From the NCBI RefSeq assembly GCF_051014685.1, contig NW_027478461.1, positions 558,001 to 622,000 on the forward strand: a DNA stretch of 64,000 bases, written 5' to 3'. The notes below the pieces were generated by a model. The model made no database searches and was not told the DNA's origin. It saw nothing but the letters and a program-made list of their open reading frames with translations. The translations under genes were made by a program, and so were the position numbers. The stretch is from Ptiloglossa arizonensis (taxonomy: Eukaryota > Arthropoda > Insecta > Hymenoptera > Colletidae). Shown in pieces: positions 26,122 to 37,155 of this stretch (position 1 is the first letter of the stretch; each line of letters begins with the position of its first letter).

Positions 26122-29100
26122 GTGTTCGTCAATCCGTTCGCGAGATATGGGAGTTTGATGTTAAGGAATGGTTGAGAAACCATCAAAATTTTCGCAAGCC
26201 TGATACCAGAAACCAATAACTACAAAGGCCTAGGTCAAAAATACACATACCGTTCTAATCGGGCGAGTTTCTGCTTTCAGATGCAATAGGAATTTCTCGA
26301 GTTCGTCAAACCGTTCGCGTGATATGGGAGTTTGAAGTTAAGGAATGGTTGAGAAACCATCAATATTTCCGCAAGTCTGTTACTCGAAACCAATAACTGG
26401 AATGGCCTAGGGGAAAAGTACACACACCGTTGTAATGGGGCGTGCTTCTACTTTCAGATGCAACAGGAATTTCTCGTGTTCGTCAATCCGTTCGCGAGAT
26501 ATGGGAGTTTGAAGTTAAGGAATGGTTGAGAAACCATCAAAATTTTCACAAGTCTGATACTCGAAACCAATAACTGGAATGGCCGAGGAGAAAAGTACAC
26601 ACACCATTGTAATGGGGCGAGTTTCTACTTTCAGATGCAACAGGAATATCTCGAGTTCGTCAATCCGTTCGCGAGATATGGGAGTTTGAAGTTAAGGAAT
26701 GGTTGAGAATCCATCAAAATTTTCGCAAGTCTGATACTCGAAACGAATAACTACTATGGCCTAGGGCAAAAATACACATACTTTTGTAATCGGGCGAGTT
26801 TCTGGTTTCAGATGCAACCGGAATTTCTTTTGTTCGTCAATCCGTTCGCGAGATATGGGAGTTTGAAGTTAAGGAATGGTTGAGAAACCATCAATATGTT
26901 CGCTGGTCAGATACTCGAAACCAATAACTGGAATGGCCTAGGAGAAAAGTACACACACCATTATAATGGGGCGAGTTTCTACTTTCAGATGTAACAGGAA
27001 TATCTCGAGTTCGTCAATCCGTTCGCGAGATATGGGAGTTTGAAATTAAGGAATGGTTGAGAAACCATCAAAATTTTCGCAAGTCTGATACTCGAAACCA
27101 ATAACTGGAATGGCCGATGAGAAAAGTACACACACCATTGTAATGGGGCGAGTTTCTACTTTCAGATGCAACAGGAATATCTCGAGTTCGTCAATCCGTT
27201 CGCGAGATATGGGAGTTTGATGTTAAGGAATGGTTGAGAAACCATCAAAATTTTCGCAAGTCTGATACTCGAAACCAATAACTGGAATGGCCGAGGAGAA
27301 AACTACACACACCATTGTAATGGGGCGAGTTTCTACTTTCAGATGCAACAGGAATATCTCGAGTTCGTCAATCCGTTCGCGAGATATGGAGTTTGAAGTT
27401 AAGGAATGGTTGAGAAACCATCAAAATTTTCGCAAGTCTGATACTCGAAACCAATAACTGGAATGGCCGAGGAGAAAAGTACACACACCATTGTAATGGG
27501 GCGAGTTTCTACTTTCAGATGCAACAGGAATATCTCGAGTTCGTCAATCCGTTCGCGAGATATGGGAGTTTGAAGTTAATGAATGGTTGAGAAACCATCA
27601 CAATTTTCGCAAATCTGATACTCGAAACCTATAACTACTATGGCCTAGGGCAAAAATACACATACCGTTGTAATCGGACGAGTTTCTGCTTTCAGACGCA
27701 ATAGGAATTTCTCGAGTTCGTCAATCCGTTCGCGAGATATGGGAGTTTGAAAGTAAGGAATGGTTGAGAAATCATCAAAATTTTCGCAAGTCTGTTACTC
27801 GAAACCAATAACTGGAATGGCCTAGGGGAAAAGTACACACACCATTGTAATGGGGCGAGTTTCTACTTTCAGATGCAACAGGAATTTCTCGAGTTCGTCA
27901 TTGCGTTCGCGAGATATGGGTGTTTGAAGGTATGGAATGGGTGAGAATACATCAAAATTTTCGCTGGTCTGATACTCGAAACCAATAACTGGAATGGGTC
28001 TAGGGCAAATATACACATACCTTTGTAATCGGGCGAGTTTCTACTTTCAGATGCAACAGGCATTTCCCGAGTTCGTCAATCCGATCGCGAGATATGGGAG
28101 TTTGAAGTTAAGGAATGGTTGAGAAATCATCAAAATTTTCGCAAGTCTGTTACTCGAAACCAATAACCGGAATGGCCTAGGGGAAAAGTACACACACCAT
28201 TGTAATCGGGCGAGTTTCTACTTTCGGATGCAACAGGAATTTCTCGTGTTCGTCAATCCGTTCGCGAGATATGGGAGTTTGATGTTAAGGAATGGTTGAG
28301 AAACCATCAAAATTTTCGCAAGCCTGATACCAGAAACCAATAACTACAAAGGCCTAGGTCAAAAATACACATACCGTTCTAATCGGGCGAGTTTCTGCTT
28401 TCAGATGCAATAGGAATTTCTCGAGTTCGTCAATCCGTTCGCGTGATATGGGAGTCTGAAGTTAAGGAATGGTTGAGAAACCATCAATATTTCCGCAAGT
28501 CTGTTACTCGAAATCAATAACTGGAATGGCCTAGGGGAAAAGTACACACACAGTTGTAATGGGGCGTGCTTCTACTTTCAGATGCAACAGGAATTTCTCG
28601 TGTTCGTCAATCCGTTCGCGAGATATGGGAGTTTGAAGTTAAGGAATGGTTGAGCAAGCATCAAAAATTTCGCAAGTCTGATTCCCGAAACCAATAACTA
28701 CAAAGGCCTAGGGGAAAAATACACATACCGTTGTAATCGGGTGAGTTTCAACTTTCAGATGCAACAGGAATTTCTCGAATTCGTCAATCCGTTCGCGAGA
28801 TATGGGACTTTGAAGTTAAGGAATGGTTGAGAAACCATCAATATGTTCGCTGGTCAGATACTAGAAACCAATAACTGGAATTGCCTAGGAGAAAAGTACA
28901 CACACCATTATAATGGGGCGAGTTTCTACTTTCAGATGTAACAGGAATATCTCGAGTTCGTCAATCCGTTCGCGAGATATGGGAGTATGAAGTTAAGGAA
29001 TGGTTGAGAAACCATCAAAATTTTCGCAAGTCTGATACTCGAACCAATAACTGGAATGGCCGAGGAGAAAAGTACACATACCATTGTAATGGGGCGAGTT

Positions 29101-29357
29101 TCTACTTTCAGATGCAACAGAATATCTCGAGTTCGTCAATCCGTTCGCGAGATATGGAAGTTTGAAGTTAAGGAATGGTTGAGAAACCTTCAATATGTTC
29201 GCTGGTCAGATACTCGAAACCAATAACTGGAATGGCCTAGGAGAAAAGTACACACACCATTATAATGGGGCGAGTTTCTACTTTCAGATGTAACAGGAAT
29301 ATCTCGAGTTCGTCAATCCGTTCGCGAGATATGGGAGTTTGAAGTTAAGGAATGATT
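26122..29357. repeat. Transition segment between left and central domains
   Basis: Contains class D-like GCCTGATACCAGAAACC units (26.2 and 28.3 kb), the last class C (GGACGAG) unit near 27.68 kb, and class A runs. It is rich in small indels: GATATGGAGTTTG (one base lost) near 27,385, AATGGGTCTAGG (one gained) near 27,997, ACTCGAACC (one lost) near 29,042 and CAGAATATC (one lost) near 29,120. Right of it the 177-bp grid is strict. Confidence 0.75.
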
Positions 29358-32012
29358 GAGAATCCATCAAAATTTTCGCATGTCTGATACTCGAAACCAA
29401 TAACTACTATGGCCTAGGGGAAAAGTACACTCACCGTTGAAATCGGGCGAGTTTCTACTTTCAGATGCAACAGGAATTTCTCGAGTTCGTCAATCCGTTC
29501 GCAAGATATGGGAGTTTGAAGTTAAGGAATGGTTGAGAAACCATCAATATGTTCGCTGGTCAGATACTCGAAACCAATAACTGGAATGGCCTAGGAGAAA
29601 AGTACACACACCATTATAATGGGGCGAGTTTCTACTTTCAGATGTAACAGGAATATCTCGAGTTCGTCAATCCGTTCGCGAGATATGGGAGTTTGAAGTT
29701 AAGGAATGGTTGAGAAACCATCAAAATTTTCGCAAGTCTGATACTCGAAACCAATAACTGGAATGGCCGAGGAGAAAAGTACACACACCATTGTAATGGG
29801 GCGAGTTTCTACTTTCAGATGCAACAGGAATATCTCGAGTTCGTCAATCCGTTCGCGAGATATGGGAGTTTGAAGTTAAGGAATGGTTGAGAAACCATCA
29901 AAATTTTCGCAAGTCTGATACTCGAAACCAATAACTGGAATGGCCGAGGAGAAAAGTACACACACCATTGTAATGGGGCGAGTTTCTACTTTCAGATGCA
30001 ACAGGAATATCTCGAGTTCGTCAATCCGTTCGCGAGATATGGGAGTTTGAAGTTAAGGAATGGTTGAGAAACCATCAAAATTTTCGCAAGTCTGATACTC
30101 GAAACCAATAACTGGAATGGCCGAGGAGAAAAGTACACACACCATTGTAATGGGGCGAGTTTCTACTTTCAGATGCAACAGGAATATCTCGAGTTCGTCA
30201 ATCCGTTCGCGAGATATGGGAGTTTGAAGTTAAGGAATGGTTGAGAATCCATCAAAATTTTCGCAAGTCTGATACTCGAAACCGATAACTACTATGGCCT
30301 AGGGGAAAAGTACACACACCGTTGAAATCGGGCGAGTTTCTACTTTCAGATGCAACAGGAATTTCTCGAGTTCGTCAATCCGTTCGCAAGATATGGGAGT
30401 TTGAAGTTAAGGAATGGTTGAGAAACCATCAATATGTTCGCTGGTCAGATACTCGAAACCAATAACTGGAATGGCCTAGGAGAAAAGTACACACACCATT
30501 ATAATGAGGCGAGTCTCTACTTTCAGATGTAACAGGAATATCTCGAGTTCGTCAATCCGTTCGCGAGATATGGGAGTTTGAAGTTAAGGAATGGTTGAGA
30601 AACCATCAAAATTTTCGCAAGTCTGATACTCGAAAACAATAACTGGAATGGCCGAGGATAAAAGTACACACACCATTGTAATGGGGCGAGTTTCTACTTT
30701 CAGATGCAACAGGAATATCTCGAGTTCGTCAATCCGTTCGCGAGATATGGGAGTTTGAAGTTAAGGAATGGTTGAGAAACCATCAAAATTTTCGCAAGTC
30801 TGATACTCGAAACCAATAACTGGAATGGCCGAGGAGAAAAGTACACACACCATTGTAATGGGGCGAGTTTCTACTTTCAGATGCAACAGGAATATCTCGA
30901 GTTCGTCGATCCGTTCGCGAGATATGGGAGTTTGAAGTTAAGGAATGGTTGAGAAACAATCAAAATTTTCGCAAGTCTGATACTCGAAACAAATAACTGG
31001 AATGGCCGAGGAGAAAAGTACACACACCATTGTAATGGGGCGAGTTTCTACTTTCAGATGCAACAGGAATATCTCGAGTTCGTCAATCCGTTCGCGAGAT
31101 ATGGGAGTGTGAAGTTAAGGAATGGTTGAGAATCCATCAAAATTTTCGCAAGTCTGATACTCGAAACCAATAACTACTATGGCCTAGGGGAAAAGTACAC
31201 ACACCGTTGAAATCGGGCGAGTTTCTACTTTCAGATGCAACAGGAATTTCTCGAGTTCGTCAATCCGTTCGCAAGATATGGGAGTTTGAAGTTAAGGAAT
31301 GGTTGAGAAACCATCAATATGTTCGCTGGTCAGATACTCGAAACCAATAACTGGAATGGCCTAGGAGAAAAGTACACACACCATTATAATGAGGCGAGTC
31401 TCTACTTTCAGATGTAACAGGAATTTCTCGAGTTCGTCAATCCGTTCGCGAGATATGGGAGTTTGAAGTTAAGGAATGGTTGAGAAACCATCAAAATTTT
31501 CGCAAGTCTGATACTCGAAAACAATAACTGGAATGGCCGAGGATAAAAGTACACACACCATTGTAATGGGGCGAGTTTCTACTTTCAGATGCAACAGGAA
31601 TATCTCGAGTTCGTGAATCCGTTCGCGAGATATGGGAGTTTGAAGTTAAGGAATGGTTGAGAAACCATCAAAATTTTCACAAGTCTGATACTCGAAACCA
31701 ATAACTGGAATGGCCGAGGAGAAAAGTACACACACCATTGTAATGGGGCGAGTTTCTACTTTCAGGTGCAACAGGAATATCTCGAGTTCGTCAATCCGTT
31801 CGCGAGATATGGGAGTTTGAAGTTAAGGAATGGTTGAGAAACAATCAAAATTTTCGCAAGTCTGATACTCGAAACAAATAACTGGAATGGCCGAGGAGAA
31901 AAGTACACACACCATTGTAATGGGGCGAGTTTCTACTTTCAGATGCAACAGGAATATCTCGAGTTCGTCAATCCGTTCGCGAGATATGGGAGTGTGAAGT
32001 TAAGGAATGGTT
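29358..32012. repeat. Three tandem 885-bp HOR units (5-mer, B-G-A-A-A)
   Basis: Units run 29358-30242, 30243-31127 and 31128-32012, each exactly 885 bp. Each begins with a class B monomer, then a class G monomer (CAATATGTTCGCTGGTCAG, ATTATAAT, GATGTAACAGG), then three class A monomers. Marks confirm the period: CTACTATGG at 29404, 30289 and 31174 with a variant at 32059, and the G-type GCGAGT at 29626, 30511 and 31396. The last two units share GAGTCTCTAC and GAGGATAAAAG, so they are the closest pair. Confidence 0.9.
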
Positions 32013-33428
32013 GAGAATCAATCAAAATTTTCGCATGTCTGATACTCGAAACCAATAACTACTGTGGCCTAGGGGAAAAGTTGACAGACCGTTGAAATCG
32101 GGCGAGTTTCTACTTTCAGATGCAACAGGAATTTCTCGAGTTCGTCAATCCGTTCGCAAGATATGGGAGTTTGAAGTTAAGGAACGCTTGAGAAACAATC
32201 AAAATTTACGCAAGTCTGATACTCGAAACCAATAACTACTGTGGCCTAGGGGAAAAGTTGACAGACCGTTGAAATCGGGCGAGTTTCTACTTTCAGATGC
32301 AACAGGAATTTCTCGAGTTCGTCAATCCGTTCGCAAGATATGGGAGTTTGAAGTTAAGGAACGCTTGAGAAACAATCAAAATTTACGCAAGTCTGATACT
32401 CGAAATCAATAACTACTATGGCCTAGGGCAAAAATACACATACCGTTGTAATCGGGCGAGTTTCTGCTTTCAGATGCAACAGGAATTTTTCGAGTTCGTC
32501 AATCCTTTCGCGAGATATGGGAGTTTGAAATTAAGGAATGGTTGAGAAAACATCAAAATTTTCGCAAGTCTGATACTCGAAACGAATAACCACTATGGCC
32601 TAGGGCAAAAATACACATACTTTTGTAATCGGGCGAGTTTCTGGTTTCAGATACAACCGGAATTTCTTTTGTTCGTCAATCCGTTCGCGAGATATGGGAG
32701 TTTGAAGTTAAGGAATGGTTGAGAAACCATCAATATGTTCGCTGGTCAGATACTCGAAACCAATAACTGGAATGGCCTAGGAGAAAAGTACACACACCAT
32801 TATAATGGGGCGAGTTTCTACTTTCAGATGTAACAGGAATATCTCGAGTTCGTCAATCCGTTCGCGAGATATGGGAGTTTGAAGTTAAGGAATGGATGAG
32901 AAACCATCAAAATTTTCGCAAGTCTGATACTCGAAACCAATAACTGGAATGGCCGAGGAGAAAAGTACACACACCATTGTAATGGGGCGAGTTTCTACTT
33001 TCAGATGCAACAGGAATTTCTCGAGTTCGTCAATCCGTTCGCAAGATATGGGAGTTTGAAGTTAAGGAATGGTTGAGAAACCATCAATATGTTCGCTGGT
33101 CTGATACTCGAAACCAATAACTGGAATGGCCGAGGAGAAAAGTACATACACCATTGTAATGGGGCGAGTTTCTACTTTCAGATGCAACAGGAATATCTCG
33201 AGTTCGTCAATCCGTTCGCGAGATATGGGAGTTTGAAGTTAAGGAATGGTTGAGAAACCATCAAAATTTTCGCAAGTCTGATACTCGAAACCAATAACTG
33301 GAATGGCCGAGGAGAAAAGTACACACACCATTGTAATGGGGCGAGTTTCTACTTTCAGATGCAACAGGAATATCTCGAGTTCGTCAATCCGTTCGCGAGA
33401 TATGGGAGTTTGAAGTTAAGGAATGGTT
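32013..33428. repeat. Eight monomers including a tandem identical pair
   Basis: Starts with an altered class B monomer carrying ACTGTGGCC and GTTGACAGACCG. This unit is doubled: 32061-32237 and 32238-32414 differ at about one base near the end (AAACC against AAATC). It continues with units carrying CGAATAACCACTATGG and GATACAACCGG, then class G and class A units. The stretch stays on the 177-bp grid (33475 - 32059 = 8 x 177). Confidence 0.8.
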
Positions 33429-34844
33429 GAGAATCCATCAAAATTTTCGCATGTCTGATACTCGAAACCAATAACTACTATGGCCTAGGGGAAAAGTACA
33501 CACACCGTTGAAATCGGGCGAGTTTCTACTTTCAGATGCAACAGGAATTTCTCGAGTTCGTCAATCCGTTCGCAAGATATGGGAGTTTGAAGTTAAGGAA
33601 TGGTTGAGAAACCATCAATATGTTCGCTGGTCAGATACTCGAAACCAATAACTGGAATGGCCTAGGAGAAAGGTACACACACCATTATAATGGGGCGAGT
33701 TTCTACTTTCAGATGTAACAGGAATATCTCGAGTTCGTCAATCCGTTCGCGAGATATGGGAGTTTGAAGTTAAGGAATGGTTGAGAAACCATCAAAATTT
33801 TCGCAAGTCTGATACTCGAAACAAATAACTGGAATGGCCGAGGAGAAAAGTACACACACCATTGTAATGGGGCGAGTTTCTACTTTCAGATGCAACAGGA
33901 ATATCTCGAGTTCGTCAATCCGTTCGCGAGATATGGGAGTTTGAAGTTAAGGAATGGTTGAGAAACCATCAAAATTTTCGCAAGTCTGATACTCGAAACC
34001 AATAACTGGAATGGCCGAGGAGAAAAGTACACACACCATTGTAATGGGGCGAGTTTCTACTTTCAGATGCAACAGGAATATCTCGAGTTCGTCAATCCGT
34101 TCGCGAGATATGGAAGTTTGATGTTAAGGAATGGTTGAGAAACCATCAAAATTTTCGCAAGTCTGATACTCGAAACCAATAACTGGAATGGCCGAGGAGA
34201 AAAGTACACACACCATTGTAATGGGGCGAGTTTCTACTTTCAGATGCAACAGGAATATCTCGAGTTCGTCAATCCGTTCGCGAGATATGGGAGTTTGAAG
34301 TTAAGGAATGGTTGAGAATCCATCAAAATTTTCGCATGTCTGATACTCGAAACCAATAACTACTATGGCCTAGGGGAAAAGTACACACACCGTTGAAATC
34401 GGGCGAGTTTCTACTTTCAGATGCAACAGGAATTTCTCGAGTTCGTCAATCCGTTCGCAAGATATGGGAGTTTGAAGTTAAGGAATGGTTGAGAAACCAT
34501 CAATATGTTCGCTGGTCAGATACTCGAAACCAATAACTGGAATGGCCTAGGAGAAAGGTACACACACCATTATAATGGGGCGAGTTTCTACTTTCAGATG
34601 TAACAGGAATATCTCGAGTTCGTCAATCCGTTCGCGAGATATGGGAGTTTGAAGTTAAGGAATGGTTGAGAAACCATCAAAATTTTCGCAAGTCTGATAC
34701 TCGAAACAAATAACTGGAATGGCCGAGGAGAAAAGTACACACACCATTGTAATGGGGCGAGTTTCTACTTTCAGATGCAACAGGAATATCTCGAGTTCGT
34801 CAATCCGTTCGCGAGATATGGGAGTGTGAAGTTAAGGAATGGTT
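33429..34844. repeat. 885-bp HOR unit plus shortened 531-bp unit
   Basis: The stretch 33429-34313 has the B-G-A-A-A order seen at 29.4-32.0 kb. The next unit, 34314-34844, has B-G-A only and is 531 bp. Loss of exactly two class A monomers explains the difference. Both share the rare GAGAAAGGTACACAC change in the G unit, so they come from one parent. Confidence 0.88.
34314..34490. repeat. Reference monomer, class B (GTTGAAATC type)
   Basis: A 177-bp unit beginning GAGAATCCATC with GCATGTCTG, then ACTACTATGGCC, CCGTTGAAATCGGGCGAG and, near the end, TTCGCAAGATATGG. The changes travel together, so this is a true subfamily rather than scattered mutation. The AATCCAT start disturbs one base pair of the junction dyad. 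Class B opens each 5-monomer higher-order unit at 29.4-34.8 kb and marks the 11-mer units at 37-42 kb; it also occurs at about 3.9, 9.0, 12.2 and 19.1 kb. Confidence 0.92.
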
Positions 34845-36429
34845 GAGAATCCATCAAAATTTTCGCATGTCTGATACTCGAAACCAATAACTACTATGGC
34901 CTAGGGGAAAAGTACACACACCGTTGAAATCGGGCGAGTTTCTACTTTCAGATGCAACAGGAATTTCTCGAGTTCGTCAATCCGTTCGCAAGATATGGGA
35001 GTTTGAAGTTAAGGAACGCTTGAGAAACAATCAAAATTTTCGCAAGTCTGATACTCGAAACCAATAACTACTATGGTCTAGGGCAAAAATACACATACCG
35101 TTGTAATCGGGCGAGTTTCTGCTTTCAGATGCAACAGGAATTTCTCGAGTTCGTCAATCCTTTCGCGAGATATGGGAGTTTGAAATTAAGGAATGGTTGA
35201 GAAACCATCAAAATTTTCGCAAGTCTGATACTCGAAACGAATAACTACTATGGCCTAGGGCAAAAATACACATACCGTTGTAATCGGGTGAGTTTCAACT
35301 TTCAGATGCAACAGGAATTTCTCGAATTCGTCAATCCGTTCGCGAGATGTGGGACTTTGAAGTTAAGGAATGGTTGAGAAACCATCAATAAGTTCGCTGG
35401 TCTGATACTCGAAACCAAAAACTGGAATGGCCTAGGAGAAAAGTACACACACCATTATAATGGGGCCAGTTTCTACTTTCAGATGCAACAGGAATATCTC
35501 GAGTTCGTCAATCCGTTCGCGAGATATGGGAGTTTGAAGTTAAGGAATGGTTGAGAATCCATCAAAATTTTCGCATGTCTGATACTCGAAATCAATAACT
35601 ACTATGGCCTAGGGGAAAAGTACCCACACCGTTGAAATCGGGCGAGTTTCTACTTTCAGATGCAACAGGAATTTCTGGAATTCGTCAATCCGTTCGCAAG
35701 ATATGGGAGTTTGAAGTTAAGGAACGCTTGAGAAACCATCAAAATTTTCGCAAGTCTGATACTCGAAACCAATAACTACTATGGCCTAGGGCAAAAATAC
35801 ACATACCGTTGTAATCGGGCGAGTTTCTGCTTTCAGATGCAACAGGAATTTCTCGATATCGTCAATCCGTTCGCGAGATATGGGAATTTGAAGTTAAGGA
35901 ATGGTTGAGAAACCACCAATATTTTCGCTGATCTGATATTCGAAACCAATAACTGGAATGGCCTAGGGGAAAAGTACACACACCATTGTAATGGGGCGAG
36001 TTTCTACTTTCAGATGCAACAGGAGTATCTCGAGTTCGTCAATCCGTTCGCGAGATATGGGAGTTTGAAGTTAAGGAATGGTTGAGAAACCATCAAAATT
36101 TTCGCAAGTCTGATACTCGAAACCAATAATTACAATGGTCTAGGGCAAAAATACACATAGCGATGTAATCGGGCGAGTTTCTACTTTCAGATGCAACAGC
36201 AATTTCTTGAGTTTGTCAATCCGTTCGCGAGATATGGGAGTTTGACATTAAGGAATGGTTGAGGAACCATCAAAATTTTCACTGGTCTGATACTCGAAAC
36301 CAATAACTGGAATGGCCTAGGGGAAAAGTACACACACCATTGTAATCGGGCGAGTTTCTACGTTCAGATGCAACAGAAATTATTCGGATTCGTCAATCCG
36401 TTCGCGAGATATGGGAGTTTGAAGTTAAG
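34845..36429. repeat. Central mosaic segment
   Basis: About nine monomers: class B with GAACGCTTGAG, units with GGGTGAGTTTCAACTTTC and GGGACTTTG, a class B variant with GTACCCACACC and TTCTGGAATTCG, and units with AGCGATGTAATCG and TTTTCACTGGTCTG. The GTACCCACACC/CTGGAATTCG pair returns at 37.4 kb exactly 1,770 bp (10 monomers) later. No gene is present. Confidence 0.75.
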
Positions 36430-36979
36430 GAATGGTTGAGAAACCATCAAAATTTTCGCAAGTCTGATACTCGAAACCAATAACTGGAATGGCCTAGGGC
36501 AAAAATACTCATACCGTTGTAATCGGGCGATTTTCTGCTTTCAGATGCAACAGGAATTTCTCGAGTTCGTCAATTCGTTCGCGAGATATGGGAGTTTGAA
36601 GTTAAAGAATGGTTGAGCAACCATCAAAATTTTCGAAAGTCTGATTCCCAAAACCAATAACTACAAATCCCTAGGGGAAAAGTACACACACCGTTGAAAT
36701 CGGGCGAGTTTCTACTTTCAGATGCAACAGGAATTTCTCGAGTTCGTCAATCCGTTCGCAAGATATGGGAGTTTGAAGTTAAGGAATGGTTGAGAAACCA
36801 TCAGTATGTTCGCTGGTCAGATATTCGAAACCAATAACTGGAATGGCCTAGGAGAAAAGTACACACACCATTATAATGAGGCGAGTTTCTACATTCAGAT
36901 GTAACAGGAATATCTCGAGTTCGTCAATCCGTTCGCGAGATATGGGAGTTTGAAGTTAAGGAATGGTTGAGAAACCATC

Positions 36980-36987
36980 AAAATTTT
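36980..36987. other. A4T4 tract (example; about one per monomer)
   Basis: AAAATTTT at unit positions 12-19 is self-complementary and present in most units, so it repeats with 177-bp spacing. A4T4 steps are known to bend DNA and to influence nucleosome placement. Some subfamilies lose it: CAATATTTCC and CAATATGTTC types in the left and central parts, and AAAATTTA in class D. Confidence 0.7.
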
Positions 36988-37107
36988 CGCAAGTCTGATA
37001 CTCGAAACCAATAACTGGAATGGCCGAGGAGAAAAGTACACACACCATTGTAATGGGGCGAGTTTCTACTTTCAGATGCAACAGGAATATCTCGAGTTCG
37101 TCAATCC

Positions 37108-37124
37108 GTTCGCGAGATATGGGA
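37108..37124 (+). other. CENP-B-box-like element (example; one in most monomers)
   Basis: The sequence GTTCGCGAGATATGGGA occupies unit positions 140-156. The mammalian CENP-B box pattern is NTTCGNNNNANNCGGGN. The element matches TTCG, the single A and GGG at the right spacing, and differs only at the first base of CGGG (T), which is 8 of 9 essential positions. It lies in the best conserved part of the monomer and recurs at each period. Common variants (CAAG, CGTG, CATG, GGAG) fall in the four free positions. A chance 8/9 match somewhere in one 177-bp unit on either strand has a probability of roughly 4%, so this is suggestive only; binding is not shown. Confidence 0.5.
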
Positions 37125-37139
37125 GTTTGAAGTTAAGGA

Positions 37140-37155
37140 ATGGTTGAGAAACCAT
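37140..37155. other. Dyad ATGGTT-GAGA-AACCAT at the unit junction (example)
   Basis: A perfect 6-bp inverted repeat around a GAGA loop spans unit position 172 to position 10 of the next unit. It recurs at most unit junctions. In RNA it would be a short stem closed by a GNRA-type tetraloop; in DNA it could extrude as a small cruciform. Class B units (AATCCAT) have one mismatch, and monomers with CGCTTGAG or GGCTGAGG also weaken it. Confidence 0.7.

Larger units (their letters stand above)
36969..37145. repeat. Reference monomer, class A (CCGAGG / ATGGGG type)
   Basis: This is a typical 177-bp unit. Class A is defined by GGAATGGCCGAGGAG at about 49-63, a CACACACCATTG stretch, and ATGGGGCGAG at about 85-94, usually followed by GGAATATCTCGAG. 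It is the commonest class in the 26.5-46 kb part, often in runs of two to four. It lacks the CGGG of the other classes because position 87 is G rather than C. Counted here: 43 G, 32 C and 9 CpG, giving a CpG observed/expected ratio near 1.2. Confidence 0.95.

Noticed and set aside
27822..29193. Minus-strand open frames of 61-66 residues
   Set aside because: They are the same satellite read on the other strand, overlap each other in different frames, and exist only where small indels or base changes remove stops.
36969..37145. RNA polymerase III B-box or tRNA-derived origin (GAGTTCGTCAATCC resembles GGTTCGANTCC)
   Set aside because: Two extra bases break the spacing, no A box lies at the right distance, and no tRNA cloverleaf can be drawn.
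36969..37145. Monomer built from shorter ancestral sub-repeats (GCGAGTTTCTAC against GGGAGTTTGAAG)
   Set aside because: The two stretches share only a short GAGTTT core at 63-bp spacing, and the sequence around them does not align.
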